A DNA stretch of 24,151 nt from an uncultured Christensenella sp. GTDB taxonomy: Bacteria > Bacillota > Clostridia > Christensenellales > Pumilibacteraceae. Below, in pieces: positions 1 through 8,672 of the stretch (within the stretch, counting starts at the first letter, position 1; the number at the start of each line of letters is the position of its first letter). Where the stretch lies: the NCBI GenBank assembly GCA_910585055.1, contig CAJUBY010000014.1, positions 16,384 through 40,534 on the forward strand, in the 5' to 3' direction. A model generated the notes under the pieces. That model was not told the origin of the DNA and searched no databases. It saw only the letters and a list, made by a program, of their open reading frames with translations. The position numbers and the translations under genes are program-made.

Positions 1-1140
1 TTTCTTCATTATAGGCAAAGCTTCTGTTTTTTCTTCGGTTATCAATGTTACGATATTAGTATCCGTATCGAAGCCTGCGCCCGGTACGGTCACATCGTTA
101 AGCACCGCAAGATCGGCATTCTTGTTAATAAGTTTTTCGCGCGCATTGCGTACCGAGTTTTCGGTTTCGGCTGCAAATATCGCTAATTTTTTTCCGCCTT
201 TGTTTCTTCCGACCCATGCCGCTATATCATCGGTCTTTTTCAGGCATAACGTCAATTGGGCATCTTTTATCTTATCGGGCTGTTTATTCACTTCGTAATC
301 ACACGGCGCCGCTGCCATAACGCATATATCGACGTCTTTTATATTAGACTTTACGGCTTCGAACATTTCCGCCGTTGTACACGTATCCACGGTCTTCCAT
401 TCCGTCGGCAGATCGAAATTATCGGTAAAACCGCGTACAAAAACTACTTTAGCACCGCGCCGATACGCAGCAGACGCAATGCTGTAGCCCATTTTACCGC
501 TCGATCGATTGGAGATAAATCTTACAGGATCCAGCTCGGCACGCGTTGCGCCGGCTGTGACAAGTACTGTCTTGCCGGACAGATCATGTTTTCCGTCGAA
601 CAGTCCGGATACGGCACCGTATAAAACATCAGGCTCTGCCATCCTGCCTTTTCCCACGTCGCCGCAAGCCAAATAACCGTCTCCGCCGTAAATAGGAATA
701 TATCCTCGCACCGACAGTTTACTTATATTTTCTTTAGTTACGGGATTATCGAGCATCGCGGAATTCATTGCCGGCGCAAAAACAATCGGGCACTTACATG
801 CGAGCACTGTGGTAGTCAAGAAATCGTCCGCTATTCCGTGCGCAAGCTTTGCGATAACGTTTGCCGTAGCCGGCGCTATTACAACGGCATCGGCTTTTTT
901 CGCAAGCGCAACATGCTCCACTTCCCAAGTAAAATTACGGTCGAACGTGTCCGTTACGACACGGTTACGCGATAATGTTTCAAACGAAAGCGGCGCGACG
1001 AATTCCGTCGCGTTGCGGGTCATAACCACATGTACAGCTGCGCCGTTTTGTACGAGCCTCGATACAAGCTCACACGTTTTATACGCAGCAATACCGCCGC
1101 TGACGCCCACTATTACAGTTTTGCCACCGAGCCTGTTCAA
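1..1140 (-). CDS. coaBC: CoaBC, phosphopantothenoylcysteine decarboxylase / phosphopantothenate-cysteine ligase (3' end outside window)
   Basis: Bifunctional coenzyme A enzyme: CoaB joins 4'-phosphopantothenate to cysteine using CTP, and the flavoprotein CoaC decarboxylates the product. The reading frame is open to the window edge, giving 380 visible residues of a family near 400, so only the C-terminal tip is missing. The CoaC half has the flavin-binding start TVIVGVSGGIAAYK, a conserved His at about 76 (VEHVALA), the PAMN motif at 123-126 and the substrate-clamp Cys in LACGDVGKGRMAEP near 159. CoaB begins near 187 with LVTAGATRAELDPVRFISNR and SSGKMGY. I chose TTG at 1140 because no ATG or GTG gives a sensible N-terminus. 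It lies 11 bases after the rpoZ stop and has only a weak purine-rich site (AGGCAG). Last visible gene of the yicC-gmk-rpoZ-coaBC group. Confidence 0.95.
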   Translation of the reverse strand, partial: MNRLGGKTVIVGVSGGIAAYKTCELVSRLVQNGAAVHVVMTRNATEFVAPLSFETLSRNRVVTDTFDRNFTWEVEHVALAKKADAVVIAPATANVIAKLAHGIADDFLTTTVLACKCPIVFAPAMNSAMLDNPVTKENISKLSVRGYIPIYGGDGYLACGDVGKGRMAEPDVLYGAVSGLFDGKHDLSGKTVLVTAGATRAELDPVRFISNRSSGKMGYSIASAAYRRGAKVVFVRGFTDNFDLPTEWKTVDTCTTAEMFEAVKSNIKDVDICVMAAAPCDYEVNKQPDKIKDAQLTLCLKKTDDIAAWVGRNKGGKKLAIFAAETENSVRNAREKLINKNADLAVLNDVTVPGAGFDTDTNIVTLITEEKTEALPIMKK

Positions 1141-1151
1141 CCGCTGCCTGC

Positions 1152-1349
1152 TTAATCTTCTTCTACGCCTTCCACCTTGCCGTCGACGACCTCTTTAGCC
1201 GCCAACGATACGGCGTTGACGCCTTCTGTTTCGAGATAATCGTGACGCTTATCCATAAGCGTACGCGCGCGCTTGCTCAAAAGACCGACAAGCGCATACT
1301 TGTTTCCTACTGTTTCTACCATTTTATCGATAGGCGGGTCAACCAACAT
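1152..1349 (-). CDS. rpoZ: RNA polymerase omega subunit
   Basis: Small (65 aa) omega subunit that binds the beta' subunit and helps RNA polymerase assembly. The N-terminus MLVDPPIDKMVETVGNKYAL and the following LLSKRARTLMD match the conserved omega pattern (P-P-I-D-K, K-Y-x-L, K-R-A-R). The C-terminus is acidic, as is common in Bacillota. An AGAGG site 9 bases before the ATG supports the start. It sits 30 bases after gmk and before coaBC, the standard gmk-rpoZ-coaBC order of Firmicutes. Confidence 0.95.
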   Translation of the reverse strand: MLVDPPIDKMVETVGNKYALVGLLSKRARTLMDKRHDYLETEGVNAVSLAAKEVVDGKVEGVEED

Positions 1350-1379
1350 TATAATATACCTCTTTAAAGATTTATTTGA

Positions 1380-1988
1380 CTAATCGTTTTGTCCGAGCAA
1401 AGCTTTTATCGCTTCGATATTATTCTTGATCTTACGCTTTTCGGCATTTACAATGTCAAGAACGTCTTGCACAGCCTGCCCGATATCATCGTTGAAGACT
1501 ATGTAATCGAACATCTCGTATTTTGCCAACTCGCGTTTAGCCGCTCCCAACCGCAGTTTAAGGCTCTGCTCGCTTTCCGTACCGCGTCCGCGCAGACGTG
1601 CGCCAAGCGTTTCGAAATCGGGCGGCATCACGAATATGGCAACCGCTTCCGGATATTTCTTTTTAATGGATCTGGCTCCGTGAACATCGACTTCGAACAG
1701 CACGTCGTATCCGTTTTGAAGATTTTCGAACACCGGCGCTTTGGGCGTACCGTAATAATTATGATACACTTCGGCAGTTTCCAAAAACTCTCCGTTTGCG
1801 ATCATCTGTTGATATTGTTCTTCGGTACGAAAAAAATAATTTACCCCTTCTTCTTCGCCGGGACGGGGCTTGCGTGTCGTAACGGACACCGAACGCTGCA
1901 TGCCGGTACGCTCGATAACCTTGGAATAGATCGTTCCTTTGCCCGCTCCCGACGGGCCCGAAATTACAACCAACAATCCTTTGTTCAT
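1380..1988 (-). CDS. gmk: Guanylate kinase
   Basis: Cytosolic GMP kinase (GMP + ATP to GDP + ADP), needed for GTP synthesis and for salvage. The 202-residue length is typical. The P-loop GPSGAGKG lies at about 11-18, followed by the GMP-binding region SVTTRKPRPGEEEGVNYFF and by ETAEVYHNYYGTPK. DVLFEVDVHGARSIKKKYP is the conserved core strand and LRGRGTES is the lid. The ATG overlaps the yicC stop by one base (TAATG), indicating translational coupling. In many Firmicutes a remA gene lies between yicC and gmk; it is absent here. Confidence 0.97.
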   Translation of the reverse strand: MNKGLLVVISGPSGAGKGTIYSKVIERTGMQRSVSVTTRKPRPGEEEGVNYFFRTEEQYQQMIANGEFLETAEVYHNYYGTPKAPVFENLQNGYDVLFEVDVHGARSIKKKYPEAVAIFVMPPDFETLGARLRGRGTESEQSLKLRLGAAKRELAKYEMFDYIVFNDDIGQAVQDVLDIVNAEKRKIKNNIEAIKALLGQND

Positions 1989-2863
1989 TATTCTACGTTC
2001 CTTATTTGCTCCTTGATTTTTTCGACTTCGTTTTTCATCGCTACGACGTAACCGGTAAGCGTAACGTCGTTTGATTTACTGCCCATCGTATTCACTTCTC
2101 GCACCATCTCCTGTGACAGGAAATCCAACCTGCGACCCTGCGGCTTATCGTCTGAGCATATCGCTTTAAACTGATTGATATGCGAACACAGCCTGGATAT
2201 TTCTTCGTTGATGTCGGCTTTATCCGCAAAAAAAGCGACTTCGTTGAGCAGTTTCGACTCATCGGGCTCGTAACCGGCCAAAAGCTCTTTGACGCGCGCA
2301 TATAACCCGTTTTTATAATCTTCGACGACTTTGGGCGCTCGCTCTTTGGCACACAACAGATATTTTTCCAGATTAAATATCAACGATGCGAGATCGTCGT
2401 TGATCCCGGCTCCCTCGGTCTTTCTCATTATTTCGAGATCTTTAAGCGCAACCGCTACGGCGGATCTCGCAAGTTCCGATACTGTATCGCGATCGTCGTC
2501 CGGAACGGAGACGGAAACAACGTCCGGCGTACGAAGCAATGCGGTAACGTTATAATCGTCTTCGAGCATAAATTCCGCACGCAATGTTTTTGCCGCCGTT
2601 ACATATTCCTTTGCGAGCGCTTTGTCAACGTTCACTTTTTTAGCCGAATCGGACAGATTTACATACGACAAATACACATCGAAGCTTCCGCGAGAAACCG
2701 ACGCTTTGATTGCTTTTTGGATTATATCGTCGATATACAGCAGCGATTTTGGTATCTTGCACGATATATCCAAAAACCTGTTGTTGACCGACTTGATCTC
2801 GACGGAAACCGTCCGCGCATCTTTTACGGCGACACCTTTTCCGTATCCTGTCATACTCTTCAT
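1988..2863 (-). CDS. yicC: YicC/YloC family endoribonuclease
   Basis: A 291-residue member of the YicC/YloC family, known from E. coli and Bacillus work as an endoribonuclease acting on small RNAs or mRNAs. The N-terminus MKSMTGYGKG is the family signature. The C-terminal half has QEMVREVNTMGSKSND, the conserved acidic/Asn stretch of the family. A good ribosome site (GAGGT) precedes the ATG. A near-consensus promoter ends about 25 bases upstream, so this is probably the first gene of its own transcript yicC-gmk-rpoZ-coaBC, with possible read-through from ligA. Confidence 0.93.
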   Translation of the reverse strand: MKSMTGYGKGVAVKDARTVSVEIKSVNNRFLDISCKIPKSLLYIDDIIQKAIKASVSRGSFDVYLSYVNLSDSAKKVNVDKALAKEYVTAAKTLRAEFMLEDDYNVTALLRTPDVVSVSVPDDDRDTVSELARSAVAVALKDLEIMRKTEGAGINDDLASLIFNLEKYLLCAKERAPKVVEDYKNGLYARVKELLAGYEPDESKLLNEVAFFADKADINEEISRLCSHINQFKAICSDDKPQGRRLDFLSQEMVREVNTMGSKSNDVTLTGYVVAMKNEVEKIKEQIRNVE

Positions 2864-2889
2864 GATCTACCTCGAACTTCGGCATATAT

Positions 2890-2918
2890 ATTATATCACA
2901 GCGAACGTATATTTTCAA
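2890..2918 (-). promoter_or_regulatory. Sigma-A promoter for yicC-gmk-rpoZ-coaBC
   Basis: Read on the minus strand: TTGAAA (2918-2913), a 17-base spacer, then TATAAT (2895-2890). This matches the housekeeping consensus at 11 of 12 positions with ideal spacing. The -35 box contains the ligA stop codon. The predicted start of transcription is near 2883, about 20 bases before the yicC ATG. Seen in the sequence; activity is inferred. Confidence 0.75.
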
Positions 2919-4852
2919 GTGTTTAACATGTTTTTAAACTGTGTTTCGTCTATTATTTTTTTACCCAGTTTTTGCGCCTTTTCCAATTTTGATCCGGCAT
3001 TTTCGCCCGCCACCACAAGATCGGTCTGTTTCGACACCGCAGACTGAACCGTGCCGCCGCGTTCTTCTATCCGCTTGGCGGCGCCGTCCCTTGTAAATTC
3101 CGAAAGCGCCCCCGTCAAAACAACTCTCATGCCTGAAAAAACTCCCTGCTTCGGCTTGTCGTATACCGGGTCTATCCCGATATTTCTGTATTGCTCGACG
3201 ACATCCGAATGTTCCTCGAAATAATCGACGACGGACTGTGCGACTACTTCGCCTACGTCCTGAATCATCGTGAGCTCTTCGAGCGATGCAGCAGCTATTC
3301 CGGCGACGGACCCGAAACGTTCGGCAAGCTCTCTTGCCGTAACTTTTCCCACATTGTCGATACACAGCGCATTTATAAAATGCGGGAGATCCGCAGACTT
3401 CGAATTTTGTACGGCATTCATAAAGTTGGAAATCTTTTTGTTTTTAAATCCGTCGATCTTAGAAAGATCGCCTTCCCCCAATTTATACAGATCGGCGGCG
3501 GATCTTACACCCAAAACATCGTAGAGCTGTTCGGCAGTCTTTACGCTGACCCCTTCTATATCCATACACTCTTTAGTGCAAAACTGCACGATACGCGCTA
3601 CCACCTGCGCTCTGCAACCGTAAAAGTTGGGACAAAAAAGATTTGCGCCGTTCTCTATAACATCGTGTCCGCAGCATGGGCATTTATCGGGTTTCCGTAC
3701 AGTCACTGCGTCGTCTGCCTTTTCTGCAACGCCAAGGATCTCGGGGATTACGTCGTTACTGCGACGTAAAAACACTCTCGAACCTATCGTAACGTTTTTA
3801 CGGCATATATCTCCGAAATTGTTGAGCGTAGCGCGCTTTACCGTTGCGCCGCAAAGTTCTACCGGCTCGAGTACCGCAAGCGGCGTAAGCTTGCCGGTAC
3901 GCCCTACCTGCCATATCACATCGTTGAGGCGCGTCGTAGTTTCTTCCGCTTCGAATTTGTACGCTATTGCCCACTTCGGAAATTTATCGGTGTAACCGAG
4001 CGATTCTCGGTCTTTCGGATCGTCGATCTTTACTACCATACCGTCTATAGCAAAGTCCAACACGCTGCGGTCGACCGATTCTATCTTGGAAATTATTTCA
4101 TTTATATCGTCGGATACAAATGTAAGATCGGTCTTCAGTTTGTTGCGCTTTATGAAATCTATCTGTTCGGTTTGCGACAGCGCAACGTCCCCGTCTATGA
4201 AATTGACGTTATAAAATATTATATCCAGATTACGCTTTGCGGTTTCTTGGACGTTGAGATTCCTTATCGCGCCGGCGACGGCGTTACGCGGATTTTTAAG
4301 CGGCACGGCGGCTGAGGCATTGTAACTTTCGAGCGCGCTTATGCGCATGATACCCTCACCCTGTATCTCGACCACGCCGCCATAAGGTATCGACAGCGGT
4401 ACCGATCTTATTGTTTTAACTTGTTCGGTAACGCATTCGCCCGTTTCCCCGTTACCGCGCGTCGATGCGGTTTCGAGCATTCCGTTACGGTAAGTAAGGC
4501 AAATCGTAAGCCCGTCCAATTTATATTCGAGAGTACATTTGGGAGCGTGTCCCAAAGTATTCGTAAGCTTATCGAACCATGACCGTAACGCGTCGAAACT
4601 GTTGCATTTATCCAAGCTGTAAAGGCGGCGTATGTGCGTATGCGGCTCGAAACCAGTCAGAGGCTCTCCGCCGACACGTTTCGTAGGAGAATCTTCCAAA
4701 ACCGTTCCGGACGCATTCTCGAGATCTTTAAGTCTGTCGTAAAGTTCGTCGTATTCTTTGTCCGAAACTATAGGCTCGTCGAGCACGTAATAACGGTATG
4801 CGAGATCGTTGAGTTTATCGACCAGTTCGCGCATAGTGTTTAAATCGTCCAT
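2915..4852 (-). CDS. ligA: NAD+-dependent DNA ligase LigA
   Basis: Seals nicks in DNA replication and repair using NAD+. At 645 aa it is slightly short for the family (about 670) but all domains are present in order. Domain Ia has YYVLDEPIVSDKEYDEL (20-37). The adenylation Lys111 sits in LEYKLDGL. Lys275 (DGMVVKID) and Lys299 (WAIAYKF) are the later catalytic lysines. The OB fold is followed by a four-Cys zinc finger (C391, C394, C407, C413), helix-hairpin-helix repeats and a C-terminal BRCT domain (about 570-645). Two usually strict spots differ: TRGDG is TRGNG, and VRGE is IQGE (catalytic Glu kept). The ATG at 4852 has an AGGGAG site. It lies 19 bases after pcrA, a common Gram-positive pairing. 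Confidence 0.97.
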   Translation of the reverse strand: MDDLNTMRELVDKLNDLAYRYYVLDEPIVSDKEYDELYDRLKDLENASGTVLEDSPTKRVGGEPLTGFEPHTHIRRLYSLDKCNSFDALRSWFDKLTNTLGHAPKCTLEYKLDGLTICLTYRNGMLETASTRGNGETGECVTEQVKTIRSVPLSIPYGGVVEIQGEGIMRISALESYNASAAVPLKNPRNAVAGAIRNLNVQETAKRNLDIIFYNVNFIDGDVALSQTEQIDFIKRNKLKTDLTFVSDDINEIISKIESVDRSVLDFAIDGMVVKIDDPKDRESLGYTDKFPKWAIAYKFEAEETTTRLNDVIWQVGRTGKLTPLAVLEPVELCGATVKRATLNNFGDICRKNVTIGSRVFLRRSNDVIPEILGVAEKADDAVTVRKPDKCPCCGHDVIENGANLFCPNFYGCRAQVVARIVQFCTKECMDIEGVSVKTAEQLYDVLGVRSAADLYKLGEGDLSKIDGFKNKKISNFMNAVQNSKSADLPHFINALCIDNVGKVTARELAERFGSVAGIAAASLEELTMIQDVGEVVAQSVVDYFEEHSDVVEQYRNIGIDPVYDKPKQGVFSGMRVVLTGALSEFTRDGAAKRIEERGGTVQSAVSKQTDLVVAGENAGSKLEKAQKLGKKIIDETQFKNMLNT

Positions 4853-4871
4853 ATCATCTCCCTGACGGATC

Positions 4872-7121
4872 TTATTCTTTTACTACGGTCAGCGGCGCAA
4901 AATCCGTAGCCAGCATCATAACGCCGCCCCGTTCGAAATCGATCTTGGCATACAAACTGTTGCCGGCAAACTCGAGAGCTATTATCTTCCCCTTGCCCAA
5001 ACGTTTATGAATGACAGTTGCTCCCACAGTAAACTCGCTTTTATCGGTCACCGTATTTTGGGCATCCGGCTTTGTTTTGCCCAGATCGGTCTTGTACGTT
5101 CCTTTGAATTTTCCGCCGACTAAATACTCCTCGGTATGTCCGGACTTTAAATTGGCTGCGCTTCCGACGAAACTGTCTATACCGCGGTACGACGGCGAAT
5201 TTGTATACATATCCGCACCGTAAGCGGGACGCGTGACAAGCCCGCACTCGCTCAAAAATCTCGACGGGACATTGTACTTTGTATCGCCGTATAAATAACG
5301 CGATTTCGCATATGTCAAATACAGCCGCTGTTTGGCACGCGTAACTGCTACGTACATCAATCTGCGTTCTTCTTCCATGTGATCGGCATTGTTTTCGTTC
5401 AGCCGCATCGACGGAAAAATTCCGTCCTCCAGCCCTACAACGAATACCACGGGAAATTCCAACCCTTTAGCGCTGTGAACTGTCGCCAGTGTGACGGCAT
5501 TGTCGTCGTTCATATCGTCGGTATCGCTGTATAACGACACCATCTGTAAATAGTCCGCGACCGACGCACCCGGATTGTTCTTGGCGAATTCCCCGATGGA
5601 CACGATAAGTTCGTTAAGATTTTCCAGTCTCGCCTGTTCCTCGTCATCGTCCGAAAATAAATCGACAACATTAAGCACATTAAACAGCAAGTGCTTGAAA
5701 AACGGCTTTATTTCGCCTGCGGCGGCTTCGTGTAACGATTTAAGTATATTGCCGAACTCCGCAAGTTTCGACTTCAGCGCCGACGGAAACGGCGCATTTT
5801 GCGCATCTGTGATAACTTCGAACGCGCTTTTTTGAGTAAGTCCGCAATACTCGCGTATTTTTTCTATAGACGCTTCGCCGATACCTCGGCGCGGAAAATT
5901 AATTATACGGAATACCGCTTCGTCGTCTCGGGTATTGACCAACAGCGCGGCGTACGCCAACACATCTTTTATTTCTTTTCGGTCGTAAAACTTGAATCCG
6001 CCGAATATCCTGTGAGATATCCCATACTGCATGAACCGCTCTTCAAACGGACGCGTCAGCGCATTAAGCCGAAACAGTACGGCGCAATCGGAATAATTAT
6101 ATTCTCCCTCGTCGATCAATGAATAAATGGTTTTAACAACGTAATCGGCTTCGAATCCTTCGGTAGCCGCGCCGAAACACACGACCTTTTCGCCGTCGCC
6201 GTTATCAGTCCACAGCAGTTTATCGAGACGTTTCGAATTCCCTTTTATGATCTTATTGGCAACGGTCAGAATATTCGACGTAGATCTGTAGTTCTGTTCG
6301 AGTTTATATATATTGCACCCGAAATCTTTTTGGAACTTAAATATATTATCCGCGGATGCGCCGCGCCAGGTATAAATACATTGATCTTCGTCGCCGACGG
6401 CAAAGATGTTGCCGTGTTTACCTGACAATATCGCCGCAATATTATACTGTACTGTATTTGTATCCTGAAATTCGTCTATATGTATATATCTGAATTTATC
6501 TTGAAAATATTCGCGCGCCTCGTCGCACGTTTGCAGTAAGTACAGTGTCTGCAACAGCAGATCATCGTAATCCAGCGCATTATTGGCAGCCAAAACTCTT
6601 TGGTATATCGAGTATGCTTTCGCGATCTCGTCGAAGTCTTGCGAAAACTTAAATCCGGATGCGTACTCTTCCGGAAGGATGCCGTTATTTTTAGCGGCGG
6701 ATATTTGACTCAAAATACGTTTCGCCAGATCCTCGTGGATACCGTTCTCTTTGCAAATACGCTTTACGACCGCTTTCGATTCCGAATCGCCGTATACGGT
6801 AAAATTTTTATCGAACCCGAGCCTGTCGATATATTTACGCAGTATACGTACGCAAGCCGCATGGAAAGTAAATATCCAAATACCTTCGGTATTGCCAAGC
6901 ATAGACTGTAAACGCGACCGCATTTCATTTGCCGCTTTGTTTGTGAATGTTATCGCAAGTATATTGTACGGCGCAACGTGCAGATCCTTTATCAAATGCG
7001 CTATACGGTATGTCAACAGCTTGGTTTTACCGCTACCGGCGCCGGCTGTAACAAGCACCGCGCCTTCGGTGTCCAACACCGCGCGTTTCTGTATATCGTT
7101 GAGTTCTTCCGGATTGTACAT
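4872..7121 (-). CDS. pcrA: ATP-dependent DNA helicase PcrA (UvrD/Rep family)
   Basis: SF1A 3'-5' helicase for nucleotide excision repair, removal of recombination intermediates and replication through transcription units. Its 749 residues match PcrA of Bacillus. Motifs appear in order: Q-motif (LNDIQKRAV), Walker A TAGAGSGKT (about 26-34), motif II DEFQDTN, motif III GDEDQCIYTWRGA, motif IV QNYRS, motif V TVHSAKGLEFPVVF and motif VI YVAVTRAKQRLYL. The last 50 residues (VGATVIHKRLGKGKI, then FAPLTVV) are the tudor-like tail that in PcrA contacts RNA polymerase, which favours PcrA over Rep. An AGAGG site precedes the ATG. The upstream small gene ends 8 bases before it. Confidence 0.97.
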   Translation of the reverse strand: MYNPEELNDIQKRAVLDTEGAVLVTAGAGSGKTKLLTYRIAHLIKDLHVAPYNILAITFTNKAANEMRSRLQSMLGNTEGIWIFTFHAACVRILRKYIDRLGFDKNFTVYGDSESKAVVKRICKENGIHEDLAKRILSQISAAKNNGILPEEYASGFKFSQDFDEIAKAYSIYQRVLAANNALDYDDLLLQTLYLLQTCDEAREYFQDKFRYIHIDEFQDTNTVQYNIAAILSGKHGNIFAVGDEDQCIYTWRGASADNIFKFQKDFGCNIYKLEQNYRSTSNILTVANKIIKGNSKRLDKLLWTDNGDGEKVVCFGAATEGFEADYVVKTIYSLIDEGEYNYSDCAVLFRLNALTRPFEERFMQYGISHRIFGGFKFYDRKEIKDVLAYAALLVNTRDDEAVFRIINFPRRGIGEASIEKIREYCGLTQKSAFEVITDAQNAPFPSALKSKLAEFGNILKSLHEAAAGEIKPFFKHLLFNVLNVVDLFSDDDEEQARLENLNELIVSIGEFAKNNPGASVADYLQMVSLYSDTDDMNDDNAVTLATVHSAKGLEFPVVFVVGLEDGIFPSMRLNENNADHMEEERRLMYVAVTRAKQRLYLTYAKSRYLYGDTKYNVPSRFLSECGLVTRPAYGADMYTNSPSYRGIDSFVGSAANLKSGHTEEYLVGGKFKGTYKTDLGKTKPDAQNTVTDKSEFTVGATVIHKRLGKGKIIALEFAGNSLYAKIDFERGGVMMLATDFAPLTVVKE

Positions 7122-7129
7122 GATACCTC

Positions 7130-7525
7130 TTAAGTTCCCGTTCGTTCACGGTAATATCTTTCTTTAAGCTGTCGAAATTTGTCGGACAGTTCCAAAACAT
7201 AACGTTGTTTGCCTACCGGGTCAAGCTTATCGTAAACTTCGCGTTCTATCAACTGTCCTATCGGATTCAAAGTTACTTCGCTGCTGTCAAGCATATCGCA
7301 TACCTTTCGGTACATTCTTTCGTCCGTCTGCGTCGTTCTTCCTGCAGCTATTTCCGCTTCTCTGTTAAGCCGGCGCGCATATTCCACGGCAATGGAATGC
7401 GTTATATCCGTATCGTTATTCTCGCTGCGTTCTGCGTCACGCCTAAGCGATTCCCAATATCCCATTTTAAGTCTTTGTTTTGCCAGCCAACAACGTTTTT
7501 TCAATTCGCCGGATCTCCGTGCCAT
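7130..7525 (-). CDS. Conserved-looking hypothetical protein upstream of pcrA
   Basis: A 131-residue, highly charged, mostly helical soluble protein with no signal peptide or membrane segment; I do not recognise the family. The N-terminus is basic (MARRSGELKKR) and the middle acidic. The C-terminal 45 residues carry the most structured-looking part: NPIGQLIEREVYDKLDP, then RYVLELSDKFRQLKERYYRE, a probable long helix. The start is well fixed by an AAGGAGG site 6 bases before the ATG and by an extended -10 promoter just upstream. It ends 8 bases before pcrA, so the two are surely co-transcribed. A role linked to PcrA or LigA is possible but only a guess from position. Confidence 0.85.
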   Translation of the reverse strand: MARRSGELKKRCWLAKQRLKMGYWESLRRDAERSENNDTDITHSIAVEYARRLNREAEIAAGRTTQTDERMYRKVCDMLDSSEVTLNPIGQLIEREVYDKLDPVGKQRYVLELSDKFRQLKERYYRERTGT

Positions 7526-7548
7526 ACCGCACCTCCTTGTACAAGCGC

Positions 7549-7557
7549 ATTATAGCA
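7549..7557 (-). promoter_or_regulatory. Extended -10 promoter for the pcrA-ligA operon
   Basis: On the minus strand TGCTATAAT: a perfect -10 hexamer (7554-7549) preceded by the TG of an extended -10 element (7557-7556). The -35 region at 15-18 bases spacing is poor (best TTTTCA at 15), as is usual for extended -10 promoters. The transcript would begin about 15-18 bases before the AAGGAGG site of the 131-aa gene. The remaining gap bases (7558-7632) show no clear hairpin terminator. Confidence 0.6.
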
Positions 7558-7632
7558 CGAACGATCGTATGAAAATCGTATATACGTTTTTTCGACATAA
7601 CACGACTGCAATCGACCTTAACCGCAGTATAT

Positions 7633-8661
7633 TTACGGCAAACCTTCCGCCGCATTATATAAGAGCCGTTCCGTAGCGGAAAAATCCAGACAGGGATCGG
7701 TGATCGATCTGCCGTAACCGGATTCTCCGGGCCGTTTACCGCCGAACTGAAGATAACTTTCCACCATTATCCCTTTCACGAACCGGGCATAATTTTCCGA
7801 ATGTTTGATATTCGCCGTTATCTCGCCGACTATATCGGGAACGCGTACAGGATCTTTTCCGCTGTTGGAATGTCCCGTATCGATGATCGCCGAAACATTT
7901 CTCAGTCCGCGCGCCGCGATCTCGGTATAAACCGAAAGAGCTTCGTCGATACCGTAATTTTGTATATTGTTGCCGCGATTATCGGTAAAACCGCGCAATA
8001 CGGCATGAGCATGATCATTTCCGCTTGTAATTACCTGCGCGCCGCGGAAAAAAAATTCGTTGGGTATACTCGCCGCATAAACGCTGTCCGCCAATTCCGA
8101 CGGATTGCCGTTGACCGGATTTTTGATACCGACCGGTACATCCGCACCGCTTGCCGCAAATCTGTGGAGCTGATCTTCCGCAGACCTCGCTCCGACCGTC
8201 GCATAAACCAAAATATCGTCCGCATAAACGTAAGCGTCCGGATAGAGTATTTCGTCCGCGGTAAACAGTCCGCTCTCTCGAACGACATCCATGTGCAGTC
8301 TGCGCATTGCGGCAAGTCCGTTAGATATATCCGTGCTTCCGCCTACGACCGGCGTGTGCAACAAGCCCATATAACCCTCGCCGCGCGTACGCGGTTTAGA
8401 CGTAAACACTCGTACTACGACGAAAATTTTATCTTTTATACTTTCGGCTGCGGATGCGAGACGCACGGAAAAATCCACAACGGCATACGGATCGTCCGCC
8501 GAACACGGTCCGACGATAAAAAGCTTACGCTTATCTTTTCCGCTCAATATATCGCAAATCTGCCGTAAAGCGATAATACGTTTTTTCGCATACGCTTCCG
8601 GAAATTTATATTCGCTTTTAAGTTCTTCCGCCGTCATCGGCGTTTTAACGTGAGTAAACAT
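7633..8661 (-). CDS. aroF: Class I DAHP synthase (3-deoxy-7-phosphoheptulonate synthase)
   Basis: First step of the shikimate pathway: phosphoenolpyruvate + erythrose 4-phosphate to DAHP. The 342 residues match the single-domain AroF/AroG/AroH type. Visible signatures are FIVGPCSADDP with the metal Cys, SKPRTRGEGYMGLLH, GARSAEDQLHR, GIKNPVNGNPSEL, HAVLRGF, the metal His in DTGHSNSGK, the Glu in MVESYL and the Asp in GRSITDPCLDF. No ACT or chorismate mutase domain is attached, so any feedback control would rest on the core barrel. No other shikimate gene is nearby. It follows the coiled-coil gene by 11 bases and ends the block, with a promoter gap next. The paralogue name (F, G or H) is arbitrary here. 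Confidence 0.93.
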   Translation of the reverse strand: MFTHVKTPMTAEELKSEYKFPEAYAKKRIIALRQICDILSGKDKRKLFIVGPCSADDPYAVVDFSVRLASAAESIKDKIFVVVRVFTSKPRTRGEGYMGLLHTPVVGGSTDISNGLAAMRRLHMDVVRESGLFTADEILYPDAYVYADDILVYATVGARSAEDQLHRFAASGADVPVGIKNPVNGNPSELADSVYAASIPNEFFFRGAQVITSGNDHAHAVLRGFTDNRGNNIQNYGIDEALSVYTEIAARGLRNVSAIIDTGHSNSGKDPVRVPDIVGEITANIKHSENYARFVKGIMVESYLQFGGKRPGESGYGRSITDPCLDFSATERLLYNAAEGLP

Positions 8662-8672
8662 AACCGCTCCGA

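Noticed and set aside
7801..8568. Plus-strand open frame (255 codons) opposite DAHP synthase
   Set aside because: It is a shadow of a well-conserved enzyme gene, and its Arg/Tyr-rich composition is typical of antisense frames in this genome.
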